From assembly GCF_030867095.1 (NCBI RefSeq), contig NC_081826.1:38418001-38482000 (forward strand): 64,000 nucleotides of DNA. The letters are read 5' to 3'. Below the pieces are notes generated by a model, which worked only from the letters and a program-made list of their open reading frames with translations, ran no database searches and was not told the origin of the DNA. Shown here piece after piece: positions 44,262 to 54,950 of the stretch. Origin of the DNA: Alligator mississippiensis. Its lineage: Eukaryota > Chordata > Crocodylia > Alligatoridae. How positions within the stretch are numbered: the stretch's first letter is position 1; each line of letters begins with the position of its first letter. The translations under genes and the position numbers were made by a program.

Positions 44262-47000
44262 TAGGGGTCTGTGAAGCAGGCCTTGTTTGATTCAGATTCG
44301 GCCCGATTTTGGGGGACAGTGATTCAATTTGTTGATTCGGATCACTGTCCTGATTCAGTTCAGCCGAATCTGAAGATTCAATTCTGATTTGGAGAATCAG
44401 CGATTCAGCCATAGACATACCTTTATATGGTTTTTCTAAATGCTTCGAGGTACCAGGCGCAGCTCCTGAACGCTGAGATGGTAGGGTGGATGGAGCATCC
44501 CACAGGAGGACCCCCTCCCCCACCACCACACCCCCCCTCTGGCTTGGTGATGGGCCATGAGGGGGGACCCCAGCTACCCACCCCAGACCCAGGAGGCACC
44601 AGTTGCGGAGCCAGGGGGCAAAGAGGGGTCCCCCGCATGCTCTGCAGAGAACTCAAAGTGGACCGGAAGTGCTTCTGGTCCACTTCTGGGTCTGCTGCTG
44701 CATGTGCTGGAGACCACCCCCTGCGCTCCTGTGGGACAGTCCTTCTTCCCTACTATCTCAAGCGTTCACAAGCCGCCTGGTACCTTGAGGTATGTAGAAA
44801 CAACATATAAAGCTGTGTCTATGTCCTAATCATCAAATCTCTCCGAATCAAATCAGAGGCTTCTGATTCAATTTGGAGAGATTAACGGATCTCCTGATCC
44901 GATTTGGATTCAGAGATTTGGCCGCCAAATTGGGCCGAATTGCCTCCGAACTGAATCAACAACCAAAGTTTCATAGATTCATAGATGTTAGGGTCGGAAG
45001 GGACCTCAATAGACCATCGAGTCTGACCCCCTGCATAGGCAGGAAAGAGTGCTGGGTCTAGATGACCCCAGCTAGATGCATATCCAACCTCCTCTTGAAG
45101 ACCCCCAGGGTAGGGGAGAGCACCACCTCCCTTGGGAGCCCGTTCCAGACCTTGGCCACTCGAACTGTGAAGAAGTTCTTCCTAATGTCCAATCTAAATC
45201 TGCTCTCTGCTAGCTTGTGGCCATTGTTTCTTGTAACCCCCGGGCGCGCCTTGGTGAATAAATATTCACCAATTCCCTTCTGTGCCCCCGTGATGAACTT
45301 TATAGGCAGCCACAAGGTCGCCTCTCAACCTTCTCTTGCGGAGGCTGAAAAGGTCCAGGTTCTCTAGTATCTCCTCGTAGGGCTTGGTCTGCAAGCCCTT
45401 AACCATACGAGTGGCCCTTCTCTGGACCCTCTCCAGGTTATCCACATCCCTCTTGAAGTGCGGTGCCCAGAATTGCACGCAGTACTCCAACTGCGGTCTG
45501 ACCAGCGCCCGACAGAGGGGAAGTATCACCTCTTTGGATCTATTCGTCATGCATCTGCTGTTGCACGATAAAGTGCCATTAGCTTTTCTGATGGCTTCAT
45601 CACACTGCCGAATCATGTTCATCTTGGAGTCTACTAGGACTCCAAGATCCCTTTCCACTTCCGTGCCACCCAGCAGGTCATTTCCTAGGCAGTAGGTATG
45701 CTGGACATTTTTCCTGCCTAGGTGCAACACTTTGCATTTCTCCTTGTTGAACTGCATCCTGTTGTTTTCTGCCCACTTGTCCAACCTGTCCAGGTCTGCT
45801 AGCAGCTCTTCCCTGCCCTCCGGGAACCTGTCCACTTCTCCTCATAGCTTTGTGTCATCCGCAAACTTGGACGGAGTACACTTCACTCCCTCGTCCAAGT
45901 CACTGATGAAGACATTAAAGAGTATCGGTCCAAGGACCGAGCCCTGTGGGACCCCACTGCCCACACCCTTCCAGGTCAAAACCGACTCATCCACCATGAC
46001 TCTCTGGGTACGACACTCTAGCCAATTCACCACCCACCGGACTGTGTAGTCATCCAAGTCACAGCCTCTTAACTTGTTCACCAGTATGGGGTGGGATACC
46101 GTATCGAAAGCCTTCCTGAAATCTAAGTATATGACATCCACCCCTACTCCTGTGTCCAGGCGTTTTGTAACCTGGTCATAAAAAGAGACTAGATTAGTCA
46201 GGCATGATCTACCTTGTATGAACCCGTGCTGGTTTCCCCTCAGCATAATTTGTCCTGCCAGGCTCTCGCAAATGTGAGCCTTGATAATTTTTTCAAAGAC
46301 TTTGCCTAGGATGGAGGTGAGACTGACTGGCCTATAGTTGCCTGGGTCCTCCTTCCTCCCCTTCTTGAAAATGGGGACCACACTGGCCCTTTTCCAATCC
46401 TCTGGGACTTGGCCTGTACACCACGAGCGTTCAAATATTCCCACCAGTGGCTGTGCAATGATGTCAGCCAGTGCCTTCAGCACCCTCGGATGGAGCTCAT
46501 CCAGGCCTGCCGACTTAAAGGCATCCAGTTCTTCCAAGTGACTCTGCACCATCTCAGGGTCTACGCATGGCAGTCTGGCGCCTTGCTGCTGCCTCTCTAC
46601 AACCCCAGTGAGAGACTTGTCTTGCCCCTCTCTTAGGAACACTGAAGCAAAGAACTCGTTGAGGAGTTCAGCCTTGTCCCCCCTGTCTGTCACCAATTGC
46701 TTCTGCCCATTTAGTAGGGGTCCTATTCCTCCCTGGGCCTTCCTTTTACTCCCTATATATCTAAAAAAACAATTTCTTGTTATCCTTTACTTGGGATGCC
46801 ATCCTCAGCTCCGTGGTAGCTTTGGCCCGTCTAACTGCCTCCCTACAAGCACGAACAGAGGAGGTATACTCCTCTTTGGTGATCTCTCCGTTTCCAGTTT
46901 TTATGTGCTCCCCTTTTGGCCTGTAGGCTGCTCTGGATTTCTCTGGTCAGCCAAGGAAGCCTCCTGGCCCCTTTCCCTCTTTTTGTTTCGTGCAGCCCTA
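44262..47000. mobile_element. hAT foldback element interrupted by a CR1
   Basis: The left end TAGGGGTCTGTGAAGC and right end GTTTCGTGCAGCCCTA are inverted. Perfect 8-bp duplications TTAAATAT lie at 44254-44261 and 47001-47008. The element has long internal arms: CATAGACATACCTTTATATG near 44411 and TTCGAGGTACCAGGCG face CGCCTGGTACCTTGAGG and AACATATAAAGCTGTGTC near 44777-44820. GATTCGG-rich outer arms lie at 44290-44400 and 44840-44960. A CR1 (44969-46983) sits near its right end. Confidence 0.85.
44969..46983 (-). mobile_element. Young CR1 LINE inside the hAT element
   Basis: Its 3' terminus at 44969 starts TTCATAGATTCATAGATG. Minus-strand frames at 45842-46696, 45266-45835 and 45058-45315 cover [35 protein letters not shown] (motif A), KFADDTKL (motif C), ERVQRRATRMVKG and LAGVI. 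A stop near 45840 and a frame change near 45290 break it. The 5' truncation lies at about 46983, where hAT sequence resumes. Confidence 0.93.
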
Positions 47001-47008
47001 TTAAATAT

Positions 47009-48282
47009 CATGACAGTGGTTGAGTATGCTGATCCCATTTCTGGATTATTTAGAAAGTCCATCCATTTTCTCTACACATATTCTTTGTTTGGAGCAGGCT
47101 GTTTCCATGCCCCCATGCTTCTGATTTTTCCCTTGAGGCTAATCATCAGGAAGCTGCAATAGTTGGAGAGAATGTAGCTGCTAATGAGCTGCATTCTGTA
47201 AAGATGGAAGGATTGGTTGCATCTATTTGTTCATACCCAGGAATCTGTTGACTGCCCATAAACGCACAGCTATATTACAAGCTTTCAGCATCATACAAAT
47301 TAAGCTTTTTATGAAATCAGCCCATTCTGAGCAGCTGTGATGAGGTTTTGATAAGCCTGTTCCTGATCCCTCCTCTTAGTTGGGATCCAGGTGAGGGGAG
47401 AGAACTTCTTGGACGCAGAACCGTGAGCTGTAAAAATTAGTTCAGAGACGGGCTCCTTAACTGTCTCTGGGACAAACTACAAATCCTGCATGTCTTGCCT
47501 GTCTCTGTCCAGATCCCCAATCTTTGCACCAGCTGATGGAGTGTGTTGGGGCAGTCATGTATCCTCAGCCATCTTACAGTTCTGACTGAGCCCAAGCTCT
47601 TGTTCTGTGATTTTATTTTATTTTTTTTCTACCTGGTTCCATTTTGTTTTGCATGTATGTAGTGTGGTACAGTATGCAGATACCTTAATGAAAGGCACAA
47701 GCAAATCTGTTCAACAGATAGGCAGCACAAAACATGCATTGTTGAGATGAAGGGGAGAGCTTAAAGATGGAAAATGCTGAATGCCACAGAGAGTGGTCTT
47801 ATCCTATACCCCACGGTTCATAAATCCACTTTGATTGTAGTAGAGAGCTTGGAGGGTTACCCCCACGTAGCATGGGAGGTATATCAAGGTATTAATAACT
47901 TATGTTTTCCCAGCACGGACCAGCCTGCAATCTGCTCAGTGCAGTTAGGAAAGAACATTTTTGTCTTTTTTGCTTTTATACTTTGATGCACAGATAGTTA
48001 TATTTTTAGAAATATAAGTTGTTTTCATTTGAAGGCACCTGACAAGCTCCTGCCCTTGGTCTGTGTGACACTACCACAAAGCATACTGCCAGAAACTAGC
48101 AATCAGTGAGATGCAGGGTGCCTACATTCAATGAAGTTGCAGGAAAAGCGGGGCCAGAGGCATTCTTGTTAATAAGAAGAGATTTGGGGGGAAAAGCTGC
48201 AGATGATACATCAGGAAATACGGTATTTAATAGGTCTCAGCCCCTTGGTCTATTCATTAACAGAGGGAAAGTTGATCTCTAT
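47009..48282. other. Non-genic stretch, nothing recognised
   Basis: No conserved exon or classifiable repeat was seen. The sequence is AT-rich, with short chance frames only. Confidence 0.4.
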
Positions 48283-48284
48283 TA

Positions 48285-48832
48285 CAGGCACTTCTTGACT
48301 TACGTTTCACACAGCGTTTATAAATTGACACCCTGTTTCAACTTTACAATGCCAGTTTCGATTTACAACGCTTGATCCGATGCAATGCCATGCCAGCGAA
48401 CAAGTTCACTGTGTCGCTTATCTCCGTGGAGAACATCCATCCAAACTGCCTTGGATAGTTTCTTTAAGAAAGCAGACAAGACTCCAGAAAAACCTGCAGC
48501 CAAGACTTCTGAGAAGACTCCAGCCAGAACCCTTCAAAAAGTCCAACCACGAGCCCTTCAAAAAGTCTAGCAAAGTCACCTCAAAGAAGTCTTTCCAAAT
48601 CAATATGTTTGCTATTTACAATATAAATATATTAATGTAGCTATATTACTCATCTATAATTGATCAAGTACAAAATTCTGGGGTATTTGTGGTGAAAATA
48701 GGGTATTGGGCCTTGGTTCAGGAACCAATCCCCCATTTATAACATTGTTTCTTATGAGAAAATTGGTTCTGAGTTACAACATTTTGACTTAATTGGTTCC
48801 TGAAAACCATGTCTTGCAACTCCAGGGGCCTG
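48285..48832 (+). mobile_element. Tc1/mariner (Tigger-like) remnant
   Basis: It begins CAGGCACTTCTTGACTTACG and ends with the inverse of CAGGCCCCTGGAGTTGCAAG. TA lies on both sides (48283-48284, 48833-48834). A frame inside reads SIQTALDSFFKKADKTPEK, compatible with the C-terminal tail of a Tigger/pogo-type transposase. The rest of the transposase is absent, so it is an internally deleted copy. The superfamily call rests on the TA duplication and termini. Confidence 0.65.
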
Positions 48833-50003
48833 TATGGTACCTTCTCTAGCACTTGCTTTCCCTCATTTCTTACCAAAAGGAGAAAAGCATAAAAATCCCT
48901 TCACTCCTACAGCAAAAGCCAAAAGGATGAATTAGACTGGGGTAGGCAACCTTTTTTGGCTACAGTCTGGAATGACTCACCCCAGGTTGGAGGCAGGTGG
49001 GCAGATACTAGGACCCTTCCACCTCTACATGTCTTCCCCATGACACAAGGAAAATACGCACACTCAGTACTTCTCCCCAGGACAGCATGGGGAAAGCACC
49101 CACAGCAGAAGGCCACCACCTTGCCACTGAATGTTGCTGAAGCCCCACATCCATGGGCAGAGGCGACCTGAGCAGGGTGCGGGGCCCAGGGCAAATCAGC
49201 CCATGCAAGGCTCTACCCCTGCTCCAATCCCACAGGCCCTGGACCCAAAGAAGCTGCCGCCACCATAGGCAATTAAAGGAAACACAAAACTGCTTTCCAG
49301 CTTCTGAGATCAACCCTGAACAGTCCCAGTATTGCCAATATGCCTCTTCAGCAGGTTTGTGGATGCCAGCAGTAAACCTCGAAAATCCCATGTAAGATTT
49401 TATTTTCCAATAATACAATCCAGTTGAAGGGAATGTTTCACTTCATATTAATTTCTACTCTGCTGCCCTGAGCAAAGCAGCCTGGACAAGTTCCTTATGG
49501 TTGCCACCTTTCGGTTTGCTTGATGTCAGACTCATTGCAAAAAGGATTATCCTCCTTCCTTTTACAGGCGTTTTTAAATTCCAAAGAGCTAAGAAGTTCC
49601 ATAAGCGTATTAATGGTAAGTGTGTCTAGTTACCTTCATACATTTACCAACCCAAAAAATAACTTCTTTTGTGAAACAGCCTTTGCTAGATTAAAGAATT
49701 TTAACTGTAGAACTCCATTGCATTGTCCTCCTCTACTACCTGTTCACATTATTGAATTAAAAAAAACCCCAACAACCCGTGTTTCAAGATTTAAGCAAGG
49801 TTTACCCACCACAAAGCAAGATGAAATCTACAAAAGGTGTAGGGTTGGGGGAAACTTAGTCTGTACCTATTTGCAACCTTCTCCTAAAGTGTCTAATGCT
49901 GGACGTTCTTGGAGACAAGAAGCTAGAAACAAATAGGCTGTGGGTCTGACTTGATGCAGCAATTCTGTTCTTCCTAGCTACTAATATTCCAAGACCAATG
50001 ATC
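48833..50003. other. Non-genic stretch with a hAT left end
   Basis: CTGGGGTAGGCAACCTTTTT at 48937 resembles a hAT terminus, but no right end with a matching duplication was found. A short CR1-like tail (GGTCTGACTTGATGCAGCAA near 49933) is possible. Nothing coding is recognised. Confidence 0.4.
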
Positions 50004-50005
50004 TA

Positions 50006-50960
50006 CCATATTTACCTGCAAACCACACACACCTCTCCTACAAAAATTGGGGTGCATGTTTTAAGTAAGTAACCTGATTTCAATGCTGGGATGGAGGTGT
50101 AGGGATGCTATAATGGCTGCCAGGGGCTGGCTTCCTCCCATCTGCAGAGAGGAGAGATACAGTCTGCTGCTCAGTCAAAAGCTAGAGGTTTAACCATGTC
50201 ATAGCCACCACCAAATTGGCAGCAGCTTTTGGCTGAGTGGCCAAAAGCTGAGCAGCCAATTTAGCAGCAGCTGTGACAGAGTTAAAGTCCCCTAACTTGG
50301 CTGAGCAGGAGAGGCAGGGTGAGTGACACTGGGTGTATCTACACAAGATGTTTACTGTGCAGTAGACTAGTTAGCTGCACAGTAAACATCCTGATGTCTA
50401 CACATGCACCCCTATTAGGCTAGAGTACACTAATTGACTCCACAGCAGGATACTACTTGCATTTAAGTACATCCTGCTGTGGAATAAAAGTCTGCAGCAG
50501 TGCAAATGTAGACTTGCCCTGGCAGGCCAGGCATGAAGGTACATCAGTGCAGGGGCTGCCTGCCAGCTAGCCCCACATTAGAGCTCCCTTGTGCCCCAGC
50601 CAGCCCCTCTGCAATCCCCAGGCTGGCAGGTTGACCCCCGGGGCCTCCTGCCAGCCAGAGCTGCTCCGACCTTGCTCCATGTGTTGTGCATGAATGAACT
50701 CTAGAGAGTGTATTGCTCAAGTTAATTGCTCCCAGGCACATGTTCAAGTGGTGTACCCAGGAGCAAGAATCCTGAAGCAATAAGCTCCAGAGTTTATTAA
50801 TGTGCTGTGTAGCCCATGTAGACATGCCCACTGAAGAGTAGACTCTATTCCTGCTCCATTCAGCTATGACTCTGGAAAAATCTATTTTTCCTTCATTCTG
50901 CCTTCTCAAAACAAGGTGTGCATCTTATTTGTGGATGTAAGGTATGTGAATCCCATATGG
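50006..50960. mobile_element. DNA transposon remnant hosting a nested MITE
   Basis: The left end CCATATTTACCTGC and right end inverse CCATATGGGATTCAC are flanked by TA (50004-50005 and 50961-50962). Left GGGGTGCATGTTTT and right AACAAGGTGTGCATC pair as inner arms. A separate MITE occupies 50331-50829. The superfamily is uncertain, possibly Tc1/mariner. Confidence 0.5.
50331..50829. mobile_element. MITE with GGGTGTATCTACAC termini
   Basis: It starts GGGTGTATCTACACAAGATG and ends CATGTAGACATGCCC, with ACT on both sides (50328-50330, 50830-50832). AGTAAACATCCTGATGTCTA and CACAGCAGGATACTACTTGC recur in the copy at 55463. There is no coding capacity. Confidence 0.65.
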
Positions 50961-51285
50961 TATTCATATATTTTTAAGGTATGCTGTTGTTTTGGTCTCT
51001 AAACCCCTATCGATACTTTTTAGTGAGAGGGGCACAGGGCTGCATCCTATTATGTGACAGTGTTGCACTGCAAAGTTACCATGCCAGGCAATGGTGCACT
51101 GAAAGCATGCTGTGCTTTTTATACTCCGCTTAAGAATCAAAGGAGCATTGCAGAGTTGCCTGGCAGTGCCTTACTTGCCTACAGTGCCTAATTAGCCTGC
51201 CTATAGTGTCTCAGCAACTCACCAGCGAGGGGTTCTCCAGCTACATAGCTTCTAGTTCAGAAGGTAGCCTGACCAAAGAAGTGTG

Positions 51286-51485
51286 CAGGGTTCAAATTAT
51301 GGGGCAGCTCAGGGGGCTGAGCCCCTCCCCCCATAAGAGACGAGAGCCCCCCTGTAAGATTTGAAAATCATAACCTGGGAGGGGTCTCTGATTTATTAGG
51401 GCATTGTGATGGGCAGCCCAATTTTTTTTGTGTAGATCTCCTTCCCCACCCCTCCCCCAAGAGTCAAAGTGTAATTCGAACCCTG
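51286..51485. mobile_element. Short hAT-like MITE
   Basis: It starts CAGGGTTCAAATTATG and ends TGTAATTCGAACCCTG. The flanking octamers GAAGTGTG and GATGTACG match only partly, so the duplication is weak. The interior has a GGGGGCTGAGCCCC hairpin. Confidence 0.55.
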
Positions 51486-52227
51486 GATGTACGCATGCAG
51501 CTGCCTGGTCTGATAAGAGGAACTTGAACAGGACAAACTGCAGGTGTGATCTAGCTAGTGCAATGAAGATGCAGCAGCATGGGGCATACCTAGGGTCCCC
51601 AGAGATGATGTTTTCAGAATCCCAGTACACAGAATCATAGGAAGGGACTGAGAGGCCATCTAGTCTGTTCCTTACCCCCAAACAGTATCAACTATCTCAT
51701 CCTTTCATGACATGCTTGTCTAATCTGATTTTTTTTTTTTAAGCCTCCAGAGATCCCACAACTTACATAGATAATTCATTCCTGTGCTTACAGTTGGAAA
51801 GAGGTTTTCCCCCCACCCTAATGTCTAACTTTTAAATCTCTCTTGCTGCAGCCTAACCTTATTACTTGTCCTATCCCCAGTGGACATGGAGAACAAGGTA
51901 TAACCTTCCTCTTTGCAATAGCCTCTCACTTAATTGAAGATTATGGCTGCTCATCCATCTCTTCTAGACTAAACTAATCCAATTCTTTTTATCTTTCATC
52001 GGAGGTCATGTTTTCTAGACCACTTTTGTGGCTCTCTAGATTCTTCCCAATTAGCCCACACCTTTTTTAAAGTGTGATGCCCAAAACTAGACACAATGTT
52101 CCAATGGAGACCTTAGCAATACTAAGTGGAGTTGAAAGGATTATTTCATGCCTTCCCTCTGATATTCCCATTTATACATCCCACTGTTGACTTATATTCA
52201 GTTTGTGATCTACTCTAGCCTCTAGAT

Positions 52228-52414
52228 CAGGGGTGGGCAAAATGTGACCCAGGGGCTGGATGCGGGATGCCAGGCCATTCTATCCAGCCCGCAGGGCCCC
52301 TAAAAAATTTAGGCAATCCAGGGCAGATTAATATTAATTTTCTGCCATGTGGCCCTCAATGACTTGCCAAAATTCAGTAAGCAGCCCTCTGCCCAAAATA
52401 ATTGCCCACCCCTG
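52228..52414. mobile_element. Short hAT element, complete ends
   Basis: It starts CAGGGGTGGGCAAAATG and ends AATTGCCCACCCCTG. Perfect 8-bp duplications CTCTAGAT lie at 52220-52227 and 52415-52422. It is 187 bases long and non-coding. Confidence 0.92.
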
Positions 52415-52763
52415 CTCTAGATCCTCTTTCTGAGAACTACTTACAAGCAAGTTTCCTCTTTTATCTTTGTGTGGCTGATGATTAGTTTAGTTTAGTACTT
52501 TTAAATTTGAATTTCTTCCTATTTATTTCAAACTGTTTCTCCAATTTGTCAAGATCCTTTTGAATTCTAATCCTGTCCTGCAAATGGAAAAATTGTACTT
52601 TTTATTCTGTCATATATATATAATTAATGAAAATATTGAATAGCACTGGATTCAGAACCCCACACTTGATATATTTTTCCAGTTTGAAAGTGAGCTATTT
52701 AGAACTACTGAGAGTAGTTTTTCAACCAATTTTGTAGCTACCTTACAGTAATTTCCCCTAGAC

Positions 52764-53190
52764 CAGTGGTCTCCAACCTTTTTAAGTAGGCGATCACCTT
52801 TGGCATTTAAAAGCAACCCAAGGTCTACTGTGAACCACTGCCACCCCCCCCCCCCCCACCCTGCCCAGCAAGTAAGTCTGTGGAGAGAGATGGGGGGGTG
52901 CAAATCAAAGCAGAAGGAGAAAAAATTACTTGGGGGTGCATCTCCCCAGCAGGTAAGTCCTACCTGGCCAGGGCCCTATTCAACTTACCCCTGCTGCTGC
53001 CTCTGTGGCACTGTCCCTCGCTGCAGGGGCCTTGATCTAGGCCCACCCCTTCTGTACACCACTGACTGACCTGCTGGGCTGGGGCATGCACATGCATAGG
53101 GGCACTCGGCCCCCCACCCCAGCCTCCGATCGATTCCAAGAGGCTCTGAGATCTACTGGTGGATCGAGATCCACTGCTTGGTGATCACTG
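52764..53190. mobile_element. hAT element, complete ends
   Basis: It starts CAGTGGTCTCCAACCTTTTT and ends CCACTGCTTGGTGATCACTG. Perfect duplications CCCTAGAC lie at 52756-52763 and 53191-53198. A C-run lies near 52844-52857. It is non-coding. Confidence 0.9.
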
Positions 53191-53749
53191 CCCTAGACCA
53201 CGGTTCCCTAATGGCTTAAAAAGCTGTTATTTAGGACTGTGCTAAAATGCATTGCTGAAGTCCAGATCTATCACATCTAGTTTATTTCTCTAGTCACTAA
53301 GTTTACTATTGTGTCGTGGGGAAATCAAATCTATACTGGCTATTCTAGGTGCTTACACACAGGTGGAGTATTTATTCCCTTGTTTCTGGCTGCTTTGCAA
53401 TTCCCTGGATTTTCCCGTTTAAGGAGAGCAAGCGTGAGCCCTTCTGCAGTTTCCTGGAGCCCCGAGCTGTCCAGAGTGGGGGGCACCGCTCCGGCCGGCT
53501 GCCGCAAGCCGAGTCCTGCCCCCTCCCCGGCGCCTCGCCTGCCCAGGGCCGTAACAACCACGTTTGGTGGCCGCCGCGGCAGGCCGCCCTCGCCCGCACA
53601 GGGCCGGGGGCACGCGCCCGCACGCTTGCCCCGTCTGCGCGCCCCGCAACCGGCTGCTCGCGGCTGCGCCCTGCGCCGGCCGGGCAGCGCCTCTCGGAGC
53701 CCCTTCCCTTCAGCGCCTGGGCTGGTCGGCCCCCGCCCCTTGCTACAGC

Positions 53750-53960
53750 GCTGCTCCTGCCCGATCTGCTGCTCTCCCTTCTGCTCCCCGCCCAACACAC
53801 TGTCTGCTCTGCTTGTTGCTCCCTACTTGACCTGCTGCTCTGCTTCCGGTTACCTGCAGTCCTCCCGGCCTGATCTGCTGAGCGCTCCCGCCTGCTCTGC
53901 TTGCTGCTCCCCACCTGAAGCGCTGCCCTCTGCTCTGCGCTCCCGTCCCCCCCGATCTGT
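53750..53960 (+). repeat. Degenerate CT-rich tandem repeat in the CpG island
   Basis: Units built on GATCTGCTGCTCT, CTGCTCTGCTTGTTGCTCC and TGCTCTGCTTGCTGCTCCCC recur at irregular spacing of about 25-40 bases. Similar wording (CAATCTGCTACTCTCC) occurs in the truncated hAT at 56881-57070. Confidence 0.65.
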
Positions 53961-54195
53961 GGCTCTGCTTCCTGCGCCGGGCCGCACGCGCCGCCCCGCG
54001 GCCTCCGGCCTGCAGGGGGCGCTCCCCCCCCGGCGGCGCGTGGCCCGCGCCTTCCCTCTCGGCGCCGGGCGGGACTAGGCCGAGGCCGAGGCCGCCGAGC
54101 AGCTGGGGAGGGGGGACAGGTACTGGCGGGCCGCGGCGGTTGCGGGGGGAGGGCGGATTCGCTCGCGGGAGCAGAGGCGCCCCCGGCCCGCGGCA

Positions 54196-54224
54196 GTGGG
54201 GGTGGGGGTGGGGGTGAGAGTGGG
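54196..54224 (+). promoter_or_regulatory. G-quadruplex-forming motif
   Basis: Runs of five G separated by single T (GTGGGGGTGGGGGTGGGGGT) lie inside the CpG island, followed by GAGAGTGGG. This satisfies the standard four-G-tract pattern with one-base loops. Confidence 0.85.
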
Positions 54225-54699
54225 AGGAGGACAAGGACGGGGGGCGCCTCTGAATTGAAAACCCTGGGGGGCAGCGGAACGGGCAGTGTCCGCCTTGCCG
54301 GTGCCGGGGAACGGGGAAGACCCCCCCGGTGTGCGGCTCCGGGGAAGCGCGGGGGACACTGCAGCCTGCCCGCCCCTCCCCCCCGGCTGCCCCCGTGCTC
54401 CCTCCCTGCCCCCTCCCCCACCTTCTTCTCTGGCTCTGCCCCGCCCCAGCTGCCCCTTCCCCTCCGACCTGCTCCAGCGCTGGAGCCCCTGCCCCTGCCT
54501 GGCTGGGAGCTGCCACTGCTTCTCCTGGGCTGGGCAGCGTCCGGCCTGCTGCTGCGGCCGCATGTCAGAGCTGGAGGTGGGTGTGGGGGGAAGATGTAGG
54601 GAGCAGGAGCAGGGACAGGCTCAGGCACAGAGCGGCAGGGGGGAGCAGCAGATCCCTTGCTCTTTGCCACTCCTTCTCCTGCCCGGTCACTGCAGGAGG

Positions 54700-54950
54700 G
54701 GGATGATTTAAGATGACCTTCCACTATTTAGATTCTTTGCATGTTATAGTACATGTGTAACTTCCCACCACATTTATCCAAATCCAAGACAACTTCACAT
54801 TTAAGATGACCCCCCCCCCCCAATAATTAGAGTCTCTGTACATGGAAAATTATAAAGGTGTTATAATTTTCCATGTAAAGAGTCTAATTAGTGGAAGATT
54901 ATCTTAAATTTGAAGTTGTCATAGATTTAGGTAACTATGGTTACTGAACT
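54700..54950. repeat. Foldback repeat beside the CpG island
   Basis: GTACATGGAAAATTATAA at 54838 faces TTATAATTTTCCATGTA at 54861, separated by AGGTG. The arms extend outward: AAGACAACTTCACATTTAAG faces TTAAATTTGAAGTTGTCAT. An extra arm-like unit, ATTTAAGATGACCTTCCACT, starts near 54706. A C-run lies near 54808-54821. It is probably a MITE of unknown family. Confidence 0.7.

Larger units (their letters stand above)
51629..53345 (-). mobile_element. Old L3/CR1 LINE split by two hAT elements
   Basis: Antisense segments at 51629-52219, 52423-52755 and 53199-53345 follow CR1/L3 order. They include ACAGAATCATAGGAAGGGAC, CTAACCTTATTACTTGTCCT, TTAAAGTGTGATGCCCAAAA, TTTCAAACTGTTTCTCCAAT and CATTGCTGAAGTCCAGATCT. 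No long frame survives. The two interruptions are hAT elements with perfect target duplications. Confidence 0.8.
53450..54600. promoter_or_regulatory. CpG island, candidate promoter of the next gene
   Basis: This is the only stretch in the window dense in CpG, with clusters such as GGCCGCCGCGGCAGGCCG near 53568 and AGGCCGAGGCCGAGGCCGCC near 54078. No TATA box is evident. Possible exon 1 donors for a + strand transcript include ACAG|GTACTG at 54120 and GGAG|GTGGGT at 54574. It lies about 9.5 kb beyond the SNX31 stop. In other amniotes, as I recall, ANKRD46 follows SNX31 in this orientation, so an ANKRD46 promoter is the leading guess. The transcript direction cannot be settled from sequence. 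Confidence 0.75.

Noticed and set aside
46608-47162. A 184-codon plus-strand frame
   Set aside because: It is mostly the antisense of the CR1 at 44969-46983 and runs past the hAT boundary by chance.
53372-54724. A 450-codon minus-strand frame across the CpG island
   Set aside because: It is rich in Gly, Ala, Arg and Pro, overlaps long frames in other phases on both strands, and resembles no protein. It reflects GC-rich sequence with few stop codons.
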